Source: Flavobacteriaceae bacterium
GTDB lineage: Bacteria > Bacteroidota > Bacteroidia > Flavobacteriales > Flavobacteriaceae
Length of the DNA: 8,069 nt
Direction: 5' to 3'
Assembly: GCA_018674025.1 (NCBI GenBank)
Contig: JABHBC010000176.1
Coordinates: 1 to 8,069 of the forward strand
Program-made: the position numbers and the translations under genes
Shown here: in pieces, positions 1 through 6,814 of the stretch
Layout of the letters: each line of letters opens with the position of its first letter
Position numbering within the stretch: the stretch's first letter is position 1
Notes under the pieces: model-generated
What the model saw: only the letters and a program-made list of their open reading frames with translations
Told to the model about the DNA's origin: nothing
Database searches by the model: none

Positions 1-452
1 ACGTAATCTAATGAGATACTAGATAATGAAAAATTACTTTTTTTAGATGCCTCATCTAAGCTCATGGCTATCATTTCTTTTGATATTCCAAAGCCTTCAA
101 GCATTTCTTTAGTCATTATTAATATTTCTTCATCCAAAATTTTTGCTGCTTCGGGGTCAATAATAACAAAAACTAAAATGGTAGTTAAACTACCAATAAA
201 ATAACCCAATGAAATTGTTATAAAGTAAGATTTAAAAGCTTCTTTAAAAGATATAATTCCACTATTATGTTTTTTTGATTGATATATTGAGTAAACCCCA
301 AATAAAATTATAAATATTCCAAATCCAATTCCTATGAATGGATTTAAGAACAATTTAAAATCTACAGAGTATGCCATAACAGTAGTTATTGTTAGAACAC
401 CACCAAGTTTATATGCTAAGTCTGTTGCAATATTTTTTAATTCAGTTTTCAT
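1..452 (-). CDS. DUF4199 domain-containing membrane protein (C-terminus cut by window edge)
   Basis: The minus strand encodes at least 150 residues starting MKTELKNIATDLAYKLGG and running off the left edge without a stop. Hydrophobic segments lie at about residues 17-30, 35-57 and 76-99. Between the last two is a polar stretch containing ISFKEAFKSYF, which I recognise as typical of the DUF4199 family of small Bacteroidota inner-membrane proteins (usually about 160-180 residues with several helices). Residues 100-150 are an amphipathic, charged helix-rich part. The molecular function of the family is unknown. The ATG at 452-450 is chosen because a good promoter lies 14-20 bases upstream of it and there is no alternative start closer to it. 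The gene is divergent from rpmE2. The family call rests on recalled sequence character, not on a search. Confidence 0.8.
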   Translation of the reverse strand, partial: MKTELKNIATDLAYKLGGVLTITTVMAYSVDFKLFLNPFIGIGFGIFIILFGVYSIYQSKKHNSGIISFKEAFKSYFITISLGYFIGSLTTILVFVIIDPEAAKILDEEILIMTKEMLEGFGISKEMIAMSLDEASKKSNFSLSSISLDY

Positions 453-472
453 AATTTTGTTTTTTACATCAA

Positions 473-503
473 CAAATATAGCAAAACCAATTTCTAGATT
501 AAA
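473..503 (-). promoter_or_regulatory. Bacteroidota-type promoter for the DUF4199 gene
   Basis: On the minus strand, TATATTTG (480 to 473) matches the -7 consensus TANNTTTG exactly. TTTA (503 to 500), 19 bases upstream, is a three-of-four match to the -33 element TTTG. Transcription would begin near 466, leaving a leader of about 14 bases before the ATG at 452. No Shine-Dalgarno sequence is visible, as is usual in this phylum. Confidence 0.6.
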
Positions 504-518
504 TAAACTTCAGATTAT

Positions 519-550
519 ATTGTTATATATTAAAAAAATATCTAGATTTG
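519..550 (+). promoter_or_regulatory. Bacteroidota-type promoter for rpmE2
   Basis: TAGATTTG at 543-550 matches TANNTTTG exactly. ATTG at 519-522 is a three-of-four -33 element with a 20-base spacer. The predicted transcription start near 557 gives a leader of about 20 bases before the ATG at 577. It sits back to back with the DUF4199 promoter. Confidence 0.6.
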
Positions 551-576
551 CACCTCAAAATTAAAAACATTTATTG

Positions 577-828
577 ATGAAAAAAGATATTCATCCTAAG
601 GATTACAGATTAGTAGCATTTAAAGATATGTCAAATAATGACATTTTTATAACTAAATCAACTGCTAATACAGCTGAAACTATTGAACATGAAGGAGTTG
701 AATACCCACTTGTTAAAATGGAAATTTCAAGAACTTCTCACCCATACTACACTGGAAAATCTAAATTAGTAGATACAGCTGGTAGAATAGACAAGTTCAA
801 GAACAAATACTCTAAATTTAAGAAGTAA
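577..828 (+). CDS. rpmE2: 50S ribosomal protein L31, type B
   Basis: This encodes 83 residues starting MKKDIHPKDYRLVAFKDMSN and ending KNKYSKFKK, a near-textbook type B (long) L31 of the large ribosomal subunit. L31 helps hold the 50S and 30S subunits together. Family landmarks are YPLVKMEISRTSHPYYTGKS at about residues 43-62 and VDTAGRIDKF at about 64-73. The protein contains no cysteine, so it is the zinc-free form. In this phylum that is normally the only L31, so zinc-starvation control should not be assumed. A TTG at 574 directly precedes the ATG and would add one residue. ATG 577 is preferred because the family starts with MK. The gene is monocistronic: it has its own promoter upstream and a strong terminator 25 bases downstream. 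Confidence 0.97.
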   Translation: MKKDIHPKDYRLVAFKDMSNNDIFITKSTANTAETIEHEGVEYPLVKMEISRTSHPYYTGKSKLVDTAGRIDKFKNKYSKFKK

Positions 829-853
829 ATACTTCTTAAATATATAATTTATT

Positions 854-886
854 AAAGTCTTTCATCTTTTTGAAAGGCTTTTTTTT
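854..886 (+). terminator. Intrinsic terminator of rpmE2
   Basis: AAAGTCTTTCA (854-864) pairs with TGAAAGGCTTT (871-881) in an 11-bp stem with one G-T wobble and a short T-rich loop. It runs straight into a T tract ending at 886. This position also rules out translation of the next gene from a TTG at 870, which would lie inside the hairpin. Confidence 0.9.
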
Positions 887-908
887 ATTTTTACACAAAA
901 TTCACATC

Positions 909-2087
909 ATGAATTATATTTTATTTGATGGCCCTAGTAGAAATAATTTACTTCCATTAACCTACACAAGACCTGTTGCAGAAATTAGAGTTGGTATATT
1001 AACAATCAGGGAAAAATGGGAAGCTTTTTTAGAGTCTACAATTACATTTGTTACTGAGGATTACTTATCTGATAAGTATCCCATGGTAGAATTTGAAAAG
1101 AATATTTTTATTAATGCGTCTTTTTTGCCAAACAATAAGCTTGTAAATTTAATAATCAATCTTAAACCAAATGAATTGATTAATTCTGGTGATGATCTGA
1201 TAGCCTTTTATTCTGAAGAAAGCCAAGATGAGGTTGATTTAGAATCTTTTAACAAAATTGATTTTGATGAAAAAGTTTTACAAATAAATAGCCTAACTGA
1301 CATATTTAAAATTAATTCATTAGCAATTGAAGAAGATTTTATCCTTTTAACCAAAAATAAAAATTCATCAAAAATTTCAAAAACTAATAATCTAATTAAT
1401 CCTGAAAATATTTTTATTGAACAAGGAGTTAATATGGAATATTCGACTTTAAATGCATCTAATGGCCCAATTTATATATCAAAAAATTGTGAAATTATGG
1501 AAGGAACTCTAATTAGAGGTCCATTTGCTTTATGTGAATATTCTACTTTAAAACTTGGTTCAAAAATATATGGAGGAACTACAATAGGTCCTCATTGCAA
1601 GATTGGTGGAGAGGTTAGTAATTCTATAGTTCAAGGCTATTCTAATAAAGGTCACGATGGTTTTTTAGGTAATTCTTTGATTGGAGAGTGGTGTAATTTA
1701 GGAGCAGATACAAATACATCAAATTTAAAAAACAATTATGCAGATGTAAAAATCTGGAATTATGATCAGAATAAATTTTTATCAACTGGTGAGCAATTTT
1801 GTGGTCTTATCATGGGTGATCACAGTAAAAGTGGTATAAACACAATGTTTAATACAGGAACAGTAGTAGGAGTTTGTTCTAATGTTTTTGGCTCTGGTTT
1901 TCCAAGAAATTTCATTCCAAGTTTTTCTTGGGGTGGTAATAAAGGTTTCTCTAACTATAGGATTGAAAAAGTTTTTGAAGTAAATGATAAAGTTATGAAA
2001 AGAAGAAACTGTATTTTTTCTGATCAGGATAAAGCAATATTTACTCATTTAAATAACATTACTAGTTCATACAGATCTAATTTTTAG
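909..2087 (+). CDS. GlmU-like bifunctional UDP-GlcNAc diphosphorylase / glucosamine-1-phosphate N-acetyltransferase (Bacteroidota type)
   Basis: This 392-residue protein resembles the alternative GlmU family of Bacteroidota. That family is thought to acetylate glucosamine-1-phosphate and uridylylate the product to UDP-GlcNAc, the cytosolic precursor of peptidoglycan and lipid A. Residues 1-160 form the nucleotidyltransferase part, with the signature LPLTYTRPVAEIRVGILTIR (residues 15-34) in place of the classical GlmU glycine loop. Residues 175-335 are a left-handed beta-helix of hexapeptide repeats. By analogy with GlmU, H249 (in KGHDGFLGNS) and K274-N-N-Y277 are candidate acetyltransferase residues. 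GDHSKSGINTMFNTGT begins at G303 and FIPSFSWGG follows it; both are family hallmarks. The start is ATG 909, since the longer reading from TTG 870 begins inside the rpmE2 terminator. The gene sits only 22 bases after that terminator and I found no clear promoter. Its 3' end overlaps the next gene tail to tail by 11 bases. Confidence 0.88.
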   Translation: MNYILFDGPSRNNLLPLTYTRPVAEIRVGILTIREKWEAFLESTITFVTEDYLSDKYPMVEFEKNIFINASFLPNNKLVNLIINLKPNELINSGDDLIAFYSEESQDEVDLESFNKIDFDEKVLQINSLTDIFKINSLAIEEDFILLTKNKNSSKISKTNNLINPENIFIEQGVNMEYSTLNASNGPIYISKNCEIMEGTLIRGPFALCEYSTLKLGSKIYGGTTIGPHCKIGGEVSNSIVQGYSNKGHDGFLGNSLIGEWCNLGADTNTSNLKNNYADVKIWNYDQNKFLSTGEQFCGLIMGDHSKSGINTMFNTGTVVGVCSNVFGSGFPRNFIPSFSWGGNKGFSNYRIEKVFEVNDKVMKRRNCIFSDQDKAIFTHLNNITSSYRSNF

Positions 2088-3669
2088 TTACTCTTCTTAG
2101 ATCTAATATGTTTATTGGATTAACACCTAAATTAAAAATATTTTTATGTGAAAATCTAATTACTTCATCATAGAATAAAGGAACTATTGTTGCTTCTTCC
2201 ATTATAATCGAATCCATTTTTTTATAAAGTATTTCTTTTTTTATTTGTTTTGTTTCACCTAAAGATTCTTCATATAGTTTGTCGTAAGTTTCATTTGAAA
2301 AATGTGTGTAATTTGGTCCAAGCGGTGCAAAGTTTTTACTGTGATATAGTGATAGATAATTTTGAGCATCTGGATAATCAGCAACCCAGCTTGCTCTAAA
2401 AAAATCTAATTTACCATTAGCTTTGGCTTCTTTCAAAGATGATGGAGGAATAACATCAACGATTATATTAATTCCAATTTTTTCAATTTCCTTTTGAATA
2501 AACTCGCAAAAAACTAAATAATTACTTGTAGTGGTTAACCTTAAGGTAGGACTTTGATCCCCAGATGTATTGATATAGTCAACTACTAATTTTTTTGCTA
2601 ATTCTGGATTATATTTGTAAAAAGCTTTTTTAGAATATCCAGGTAATCCATCTGGAATAAAGCCTGAGTTAGCATTTACTCCAATACCATTTCGCAAAAA
2701 CTTTATCATTTTGTTTCTGTCAAATCCATAATTTATTGCTTTTCTTATAAGTTTAGATTTAACAGCTGAGTTAGTTGATTCATTATAAAATCCTAAGTAT
2801 TCAGTATTTAAATATGGTGCTCTAACAACATTAATATTTTTAGAATATTTATTAGATAAAGTTCCATCAGTATTTAAAATTTCGTCTTTGTATGAATCAT
2901 CCAAACCTGAAATAAAGTCTAAATTAGATTGAACAAATTCTAAAAATTCACTTTGTTTTTCTGGGATAAATGTTATGGCAACTGCCTCAAGATAGGGTAG
3001 TGGATTTTCTTTCTCATCTTTCTCAAAATAATGAACATTTTTTCTTAGTACTAATTTTATATTTTCTTCCCATCTTTTAAATTTAAATGGGCCTGTACCT
3101 ACTGGATTTTTTCTAAAATCATTGCCATAGTGCTCTACAATCTCTTTAGGGACAACAGAGCAGTACTTCATGGATAAAATACCTAAAAAGGCATTGAACG
3201 GCTCTTTTAACTGTATTTTAAATAGACTGTCGTTAACTGCCTCATAATTTTTAACTTTGTCCAACACCCAAGCACCTGGAGATGCTAGTTTTTTGTCCAA
3301 AATTCTATCAAAGCTATACGAAAAGTCTTTGGCAATAACTTTTCTGTTATTTAACAATTCATGCTCATGAAATTTAATGTTAGTTTTTAAGTTAAAAGCG
3401 TAAGTCTTTCCATCATCACTAATGCTCCAATTTTTTGCAATTGAGGGAATAATATTTAAATCTTTATCCATTTCAACTAATCCGTTAAATAGTTGATTTA
3501 CAACCCATATATCAGCATTGTCTTTTGCAAATGCAGGATCCAAAGAACTAATATTTTTATGTTCATTATATCTAAATACTAAATGGTCTTTATCATTGGA
3601 ATTAATACTGCAAGAAAAAAACACCAATACAATTAGTAATAAGACTATTTTAATAATGATTTTATTCAT
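2077..3669 (-). CDS. ABC transporter solute-binding lipoprotein, family 5 (oligo-/dipeptide type)
   Basis: This 530-residue protein begins with a lipoprotein signal peptide: a charged MNK start, a hydrophobic core (residues 4-18) and a lipobox ending at C20 (VFFSC). The mature protein should be lipid-anchored in the envelope. It follows the SBP_bac_5 pattern: an N-terminal SSLDPAFA segment near 41, NPVGTGPFKFKRWE at 188-201, AINYGFDRNKMI at 311-322, then IPDGLPGY, and SWVADYPDAQNYLS at 427-440. Length and motifs fit OppA/DppA-type binding proteins, which deliver peptides to an ABC permease. The ligand cannot be read from the sequence; peptides are likely, but nickel or sugars are also bound within the family. 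No permease or ATPase gene lies nearby, so partners must be encoded elsewhere. The gene is divergent from mtaB across 42 bp and overlaps the GlmU-like gene at its 3' end. Confidence 0.88.
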   Translation of the reverse strand: MNKIIIKIVLLLIVLVFFSCSINSNDKDHLVFRYNEHKNISSLDPAFAKDNADIWVVNQLFNGLVEMDKDLNIIPSIAKNWSISDDGKTYAFNLKTNIKFHEHELLNNRKVIAKDFSYSFDRILDKKLASPGAWVLDKVKNYEAVNDSLFKIQLKEPFNAFLGILSMKYCSVVPKEIVEHYGNDFRKNPVGTGPFKFKRWEENIKLVLRKNVHYFEKDEKENPLPYLEAVAITFIPEKQSEFLEFVQSNLDFISGLDDSYKDEILNTDGTLSNKYSKNINVVRAPYLNTEYLGFYNESTNSAVKSKLIRKAINYGFDRNKMIKFLRNGIGVNANSGFIPDGLPGYSKKAFYKYNPELAKKLVVDYINTSGDQSPTLRLTTTSNYLVFCEFIQKEIEKIGINIIVDVIPPSSLKEAKANGKLDFFRASWVADYPDAQNYLSLYHSKNFAPLGPNYTHFSNETYDKLYEESLGETKQIKKEILYKKMDSIIMEEATIVPLFYDEVIRFSHKNIFNLGVNPINILDLRRVTKN

Positions 3670-3681
3670 ATAACTTTAAAT

Positions 3682-3693
3682 TGTAAATTTACA
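3682..3693. promoter_or_regulatory. 12-bp perfect palindrome in the divergent SBP/mtaB gap
   Basis: TGTAAATTTACA is its own reverse complement. It lies midway in the 42-bp space between the divergent starts of the peptide-binding lipoprotein and mtaB, where an operator for a dimeric regulator would act on both genes. In DNA this AT-rich such palindromes arise by chance, so a regulatory role is only a suggestion. Confidence 0.35.
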
Positions 3694-3695
3694 GC

Positions 3696-3711
3696 TTTGT
3701 AAAAATACAAA
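3696..3711. promoter_or_regulatory. Inverted repeat abutting the mtaB start codon
   Basis: TTTGTA (3696-3701) and TACAAA (3706-3711) are perfect inverted arms around AAAA, ending exactly one base before the mtaB ATG. The half-site TTGTAAA also occurs at 3681-3687, so the gap carries two related dyads 16 bases apart. CAGCTTTG at 3692-3699 is a one-mismatch -7 promoter element for mtaB, so a protein bound here could block transcription or the start of translation. Confidence 0.35.
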
Positions 3712-5043
3712 ATGAATCCATTAAATACAGTTGCTTTTTATACACTTGGTTGTAAACTGAACTTTTCAGAAACATCTACTATTGCACGTAATTTTGTTGA
3801 CAACAACTTTAAAAAAGTCTCTTTCAATGAATCTGCTGATGTATATGTAATTAATACCTGTTCTGTTACTGAAAATGCGGACAATAAGTTTAAAAATGTA
3901 GTCAAAAGAGCAAATAGAATCAACCCAAATGCGTTTATTATAGCTATTGGATGTTACGCCCAGCTAAAACCAAATGAATTGGCTAGTGTTCTGGGAGTTA
4001 ATTTGGTTTTAGGAGCTAATGAGAAATTTAATATATTAAATTATTTAGATAAACTATCTATAGATGATTCTCCTCAAGTTTATTCTTGTAATATTAATGA
4101 TGTCGATAATTATATTAGTAGTTATTCAGTTTCAGATAGAACAAGAGCATTCCTAAAAGTTCAAGATGGTTGTGATTATAAATGTACTTATTGTACTATT
4201 CCTTTAGCTAGAGGAATTTCAAGAAGTGATGATATTGATTCGATAATTAATAATGCAGAACAAATTTCCAAAACTGGAATTAAAGAAATTGTATTAACTG
4301 GAGTTAATATTGGAGACTACGGAAAAGGAGAGTTTGGTAATAAAAAACATGAAAGTACTTTTCTAGATTTAATTGAAAGTTTAGATAAAACTTCTTCAAT
4401 TGAGAGAATTAGAATTTCGTCTATTGAACCTAATTTACTCAAAAATGAAATAATTTCATTTGTTTCAAAAAGTAATTTATTTGTTCCTCATTTTCATATA
4501 CCTCTTCAAAGTGGAAGTAATGAAATTTTAAAGCTAATGAAGCGTAGGTATCTAAGAGATTTATATGAAGATAGGGTTAAGTTTATAAGAAATTTAATGC
4601 CAGATGCCTGTATTGGAGTAGATGTTATTGTTGGTTTTCCAGGTGAGACTAAAGAATATTTTATGGAAACTTTTGATTTTTTAAACTCACTCGATATTTC
4701 TTATTTACATGTTTTTAGTTATTCTGAGAGAGATAATACATTAGCTAGTGAATTATCTCAAAGAGTTCCAAATTTAATTAGATCAAAAAGAAGTAAAATC
4801 CTCAGATCTCTTTCACTTAAAAAAAGAAGAATGTTTTATGAGTCTCAACTAGGCAAGAGTAAAAAAGTTTTATTTGAGTCTGAAAACAGAAAGGGGTACA
4901 TACATGGTTTTACCGATAATTATGTTAAGATACGAGCTCCTTGGAATCCAGAGCTAGTAAATACAATACATCAAGTTGAACTAGAGTCTATTGATCAAGA
5001 GGGATTTGTAAGGGCTAAATTGAAAATGTTTGAATTATCTTAA
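3712..5043 (+). CDS. mtaB: tRNA (N6-threonylcarbamoyladenosine(37)-C2)-methylthiotransferase MtaB
   Basis: This 443-residue radical SAM enzyme belongs to the methylthiotransferase family. In the cytosol MtaB converts t6A37 to ms2t6A37 in tRNAs that read ANN codons, stabilising codon pairing. The N-terminal UPF0004 domain has TLGCKLN (C14), NTCSVTENAD (C50) and IGCYAQ (C81), three cysteines that ligate the auxiliary 4Fe-4S cluster. The radical SAM motif CX3CX2C is C154, C158 and C161 in VQDGCDYKCTYCTIP. HIPLQSGSNEILKLMKRRY (262-280) and DVIVGFPGET (304-313) follow, as in the whole family. A TRAM-like RNA-binding domain occupies about residues 380-443. TLGCKLN at the N-terminus and the overall length favour MtaB over MiaB or RimO. 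The ATG directly follows an inverted repeat with no Shine-Dalgarno sequence. The stop overlaps the convergent GNAT-like gene. Confidence 0.95.
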   Translation: MNPLNTVAFYTLGCKLNFSETSTIARNFVDNNFKKVSFNESADVYVINTCSVTENADNKFKNVVKRANRINPNAFIIAIGCYAQLKPNELASVLGVNLVLGANEKFNILNYLDKLSIDDSPQVYSCNINDVDNYISSYSVSDRTRAFLKVQDGCDYKCTYCTIPLARGISRSDDIDSIINNAEQISKTGIKEIVLTGVNIGDYGKGEFGNKKHESTFLDLIESLDKTSSIERIRISSIEPNLLKNEIISFVSKSNLFVPHFHIPLQSGSNEILKLMKRRYLRDLYEDRVKFIRNLMPDACIGVDVIVGFPGETKEYFMETFDFLNSLDISYLHVFSYSERDNTLASELSQRVPNLIRSKRSKILRSLSLKKRRMFYESQLGKSKKVLFESENRKGYIHGFTDNYVKIRAPWNPELVNTIHQVELESIDQEGFVRAKLKMFELS

Positions 5044-5324
5044 ATTCTAATCCCTACAGGTAACATTCTTTTATATTTTCTATTTTTTCTAATAAATTTA
5101 GCTATTGTTGGTGCTGTAGGAACTACACTAATTTCTCTATCTCTAATATCTTCAAGAACTAAAACTAAAAATTCTTCGGTAAATGTATTCTCATTAACGG
5201 ATTCGGGTATAATAAGTTTTGTTAAGAAAATTTTTCTATCTTGGAGGGAGTATTCAATTATCGCTAATTCATCGTTTACTTTTAACTCATATTGTCTTAA
5301 AAAAGTATTATCAGTTAATGCCAT
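5040..5324 (-). CDS. Small GNAT-like protein (Acetyltransf_CG / YidJ type), probably degenerate cofactor loop
   Basis: This 94-residue protein resembles the short GNAT fold of the Acetyltransf_CG family. An N-terminal strand pair around ELKVNDELAIIEYSLQDRKI is followed by IFLTKLIIPES, then a helix and the closing VVPTAPTIAKFIRKNRKYKRML. In active members the helix is preceded by a glycine-rich acetyl-CoA loop (G-x-G type) after the conserved VP strand. Here that position reads NENTFTEEF with no glycine, and the usual cysteine in the VVPxCP motif is alanine. The fold assignment is reasonable, but catalysis is doubtful. It may instead act as a binding or regulatory protein, or use a modified pocket. 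It is encoded alone, ends 4 bases inside mtaB in convergent orientation, and is divergent from the alpha/beta-hydrolase. Confidence 0.75.
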   Translation of the reverse strand: MALTDNTFLRQYELKVNDELAIIEYSLQDRKIFLTKLIIPESVNENTFTEEFLVLVLEDIRDREISVVPTAPTIAKFIRKNRKYKRMLPVGIRI

Positions 5325-5366
5325 GCGATATGATTTATATTGTAAAATTTATGATACATATTTCTA

Positions 5367-5374
5367 CAAAATTA
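5367..5374 (-). promoter_or_regulatory. Possible -7 promoter element for the GNAT-like gene
   Basis: On the minus strand TAATTTTG (5374 to 5367) matches TANNTTTG exactly and lies 42 bases upstream of the ATG. No -33 TTTG is visible at 19-21 bases, so the call rests on one element only. Confidence 0.4.
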
Positions 5375-5417
5375 CAAAAAATAAATTCGCGATTGGAATT
5401 TTATAAACAATAAAGTA

Positions 5418-6089
5418 TTGAAAACGAAACATATATACCTTATGCCAGGAATGTCAGCAAACCCTCTTATATTTAATAGGATCAAGTTTTCTGAAGATAA
5501 ATATAAGATTCACTTCTTGAAATGGATGAAACCTGTTTTAAATGAGAGTATTGAAAGTTATTCTAAAAGATTATTGAATTTTATTGAGCATAAGAATCCT
5601 ATTTTGATCGGAGTATCTTTTGGTGGATTAATAGTACAAGAAATTAGTAAGCTAATCGATGTAGATAAAGTAATTATTATTTCTAGTATAAAATCTAAAA
5701 ATGAGTTGCCACTCTATATGAAATCTGCAAAGTTTTTAAAACTATATAATTACTTTCCATTAAAATTATTTGATGATGTGTTTAACATTTCTAAATCTTT
5801 AAAGATTAATAAAATTTACAAAAAGTTAGATTTAATTGATAAATACTTATCTGTAAGAGACGAAAATTACTTGAAGTGGGCAATTTGTGAAATATTAAAC
5901 TGGAAACAAAATAAACCCATTCAAGGAATAATTCACATACATGGTGATAGAGACTTGACATTTCCAATTAGCTTAATTAAAGACTGTATAATAATTCCTG
6001 GTGGGACACATGCATTAATTCTAACAAAGTATCAATGGTTAAATAAAAAATTAACTTTGTTGATAGAAAATAAATCTGATCTTAATTAA
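5418..6089 (+). CDS. Small alpha/beta-hydrolase of unknown substrate
   Basis: This 223-residue protein has an alpha/beta-hydrolase layout. A first strand and oxyanion loop (HIYLMPGMSA, residues 5-14) precede the nucleophile elbow GVSFGG with S67. A helical lid follows at about 100-165. The likely acid is D179 in HGDRDLTFP, and H198 in PGGTHALI is the likely base. The catalytic triad therefore looks intact. The substrate cannot be inferred: relatives include esterases, lipases and thioesterases. No signal peptide is seen, so it is probably cytosolic. The start is TTG 5418: an in-frame TAA at 5382-5384 closes the frame upstream, no ATG lies between, and the next ATG at 5442 would delete most of the first beta-strand. 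The stop lies 7 bases from the end of the convergent TPR gene, with no terminator between them. Confidence 0.83.
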   Translation: MKTKHIYLMPGMSANPLIFNRIKFSEDKYKIHFLKWMKPVLNESIESYSKRLLNFIEHKNPILIGVSFGGLIVQEISKLIDVDKVIIISSIKSKNELPLYMKSAKFLKLYNYFPLKLFDDVFNISKSLKINKIYKKLDLIDKYLSVRDENYLKWAICEILNWKQNKPIQGIIHIHGDRDLTFPISLIKDCIIIPGGTHALILTKYQWLNKKLTLLIENKSDLN

Positions 6090-6096
6090 TTTAGAA

Positions 6097-6657
6097 TCAT
6101 CTCCTTTGGGATCTCTGCCCTCCGTAATGTTGATTGGGCATTTGACCTTTTTTCATTTGTGCTTTCATCATTTTTATTTGATCAGAGAGCATATTTCTTT
6201 TGTCAAGTTTTTGAGCTTCACTTAACAACTTTTGAGCCTCAATTTTCCTTCTTTTGCTAAATGCTATACCTGCTAGATTTAATTTTGCCATAGCTAAATC
6301 ATGATCCATGCTTAATCCAAAACTAATAGCTTTTTTAAAATATTTTTCTGCTTCATTCATGTTGGTTTGTGAAACCATTATACCTTTTAGATAATTATAA
6401 TACCCTTGTTGTTTAATTGTTAGTGAAGATTTTGGGTTTTTGATTTTAGAAAGCCATTTATTAGCGCCTTCAAAGTTTTGCTTTCTTAACTGAAAAAATG
6501 CTAATAAAATCATTTCGTTTTTGAAGAAAAGAAATATAAATATTGAAGCTAGAAGAATCCACATAATTCCTGCACCAATATAACTTTCACTAAATTCATA
6601 AATTGAATAAGCTAGTGCACCTACAGCAAAAAAAATCTTAATATACTTATTAAACAT
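6097..6657 (-). CDS. Two-helix membrane protein with cytoplasmic TPR-like domain
   Basis: This 186-residue protein starts with two predicted membrane helices (about residues 5-22 and 28-47) joined by a short loop. A helical region follows with TPR character: ARG-poor helix pairs at about 50-72, YYNYLKGIMVSQTNMNEAEKYFKKAISFG (83-114, in which A and Y/F spacing fits a TPR motif) and LAMAKLNLAGIAFSKRRKIEAQKLLSEA (121-148). TPR domains usually dock partner proteins, but no partner is evident here and no specific function can be assigned. The last 25 residues are rich in Met, Gln, Lys and Arg (ending GGQRSQRR), are probably unstructured and could touch nucleic acid or acidic lipid. Similar small TPR membrane proteins are common in Flavobacteriia. 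It is transcribed alone, divergent from rpmH and convergent with the hydrolase gene. Confidence 0.78.
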   Translation of the reverse strand: MFNKYIKIFFAVGALAYSIYEFSESYIGAGIMWILLASIFIFLFFKNEMILLAFFQLRKQNFEGANKWLSKIKNPKSSLTIKQQGYYNYLKGIMVSQTNMNEAEKYFKKAISFGLSMDHDLAMAKLNLAGIAFSKRRKIEAQKLLSEAQKLDKRNMLSDQIKMMKAQMKKGQMPNQHYGGQRSQRR

Positions 6658-6680
6658 TTGTTCTATTTTTTTTAGTTGTA

Positions 6681-6688
6681 CAAAGTTA
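6681..6688 (-). promoter_or_regulatory. Possible -7 promoter element for the TPR membrane protein gene
   Basis: On the minus strand TAACTTTG (6688 to 6681) matches TANNTTTG and lies 23 bases upstream of the ATG at 6657. The -33 region is a run of A and carries no TTTG, so only half of the promoter is recognisable. Confidence 0.45.
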
Positions 6689-6722
6689 ATAAAAACAATT
6701 AATAATTTTTTTAATTTTTAGA

Positions 6723-6753
6723 TTTGCCAAAGCAAAAACTCTTTGTATATTTG
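6723..6753 (+). promoter_or_regulatory. Consensus Bacteroidota promoter of rpmH
   Basis: TTTG (6723-6726), a 19-base spacer and TATATTTG (6746-6753) match the primary sigma factor consensus of Bacteroidota at every defined position. The GC-rich CCCGCAG just after it stands out from the surrounding AT-rich DNA. Transcription should begin near 6760, giving a leader of about 55 bases before rpmH. This is the best promoter in the window, as expected for a ribosomal protein gene. Confidence 0.85.
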
Positions 6754-6814
6754 CCCGCAGTTTTTAATGTAATTAAGAACTTTAAAAATTAGTTTTAAAT
6801 AAAAAAATCAAGAC

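Noticed and set aside
334..564. Plus-strand open frame of 76 codons
   Set aside because: It lies antisense to the DUF4199 gene and across two back-to-back promoters, and its translation resembles no family and has no fitting promoter.
886..893. TATTTTTA as a promoter for the GlmU-like gene
   Set aside because: It misses the final G of TANNTTTG, overlaps the terminator T tract and has no -33 element at 19-21 bases.
870..908. Longer N-terminus for the GlmU-like protein from TTG 870
   Set aside because: That start lies inside the rpmE2 terminator hairpin, and the extra 13 residues are encoded by its T tract; the family begins with MNYILFDG-like sequence at 909.
1782..2048. Minus-strand open frame of 88 codons
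   Set aside because: It is antisense to the conserved hexapeptide region of the GlmU-like gene and has no recognisable domain.
3738..3923. Minus-strand open frame of 61 codons
   Set aside because: It is antisense to the conserved N-terminus of mtaB, including two cluster cysteines.
5219..5413. Plus-strand open frame of 64 codons
   Set aside because: It overlaps the GNAT-like gene and the divergent intergenic gap, and its composition is that of translated non-coding AT-rich DNA.
6781..6799. TTTAAAA/TTTTAAA inverted repeat in the rpmH leader as a possible L34 autoregulatory hairpin
   Set aside because: The stem is made only of A-T pairs, 7 bp long, and would be very unstable as RNA.
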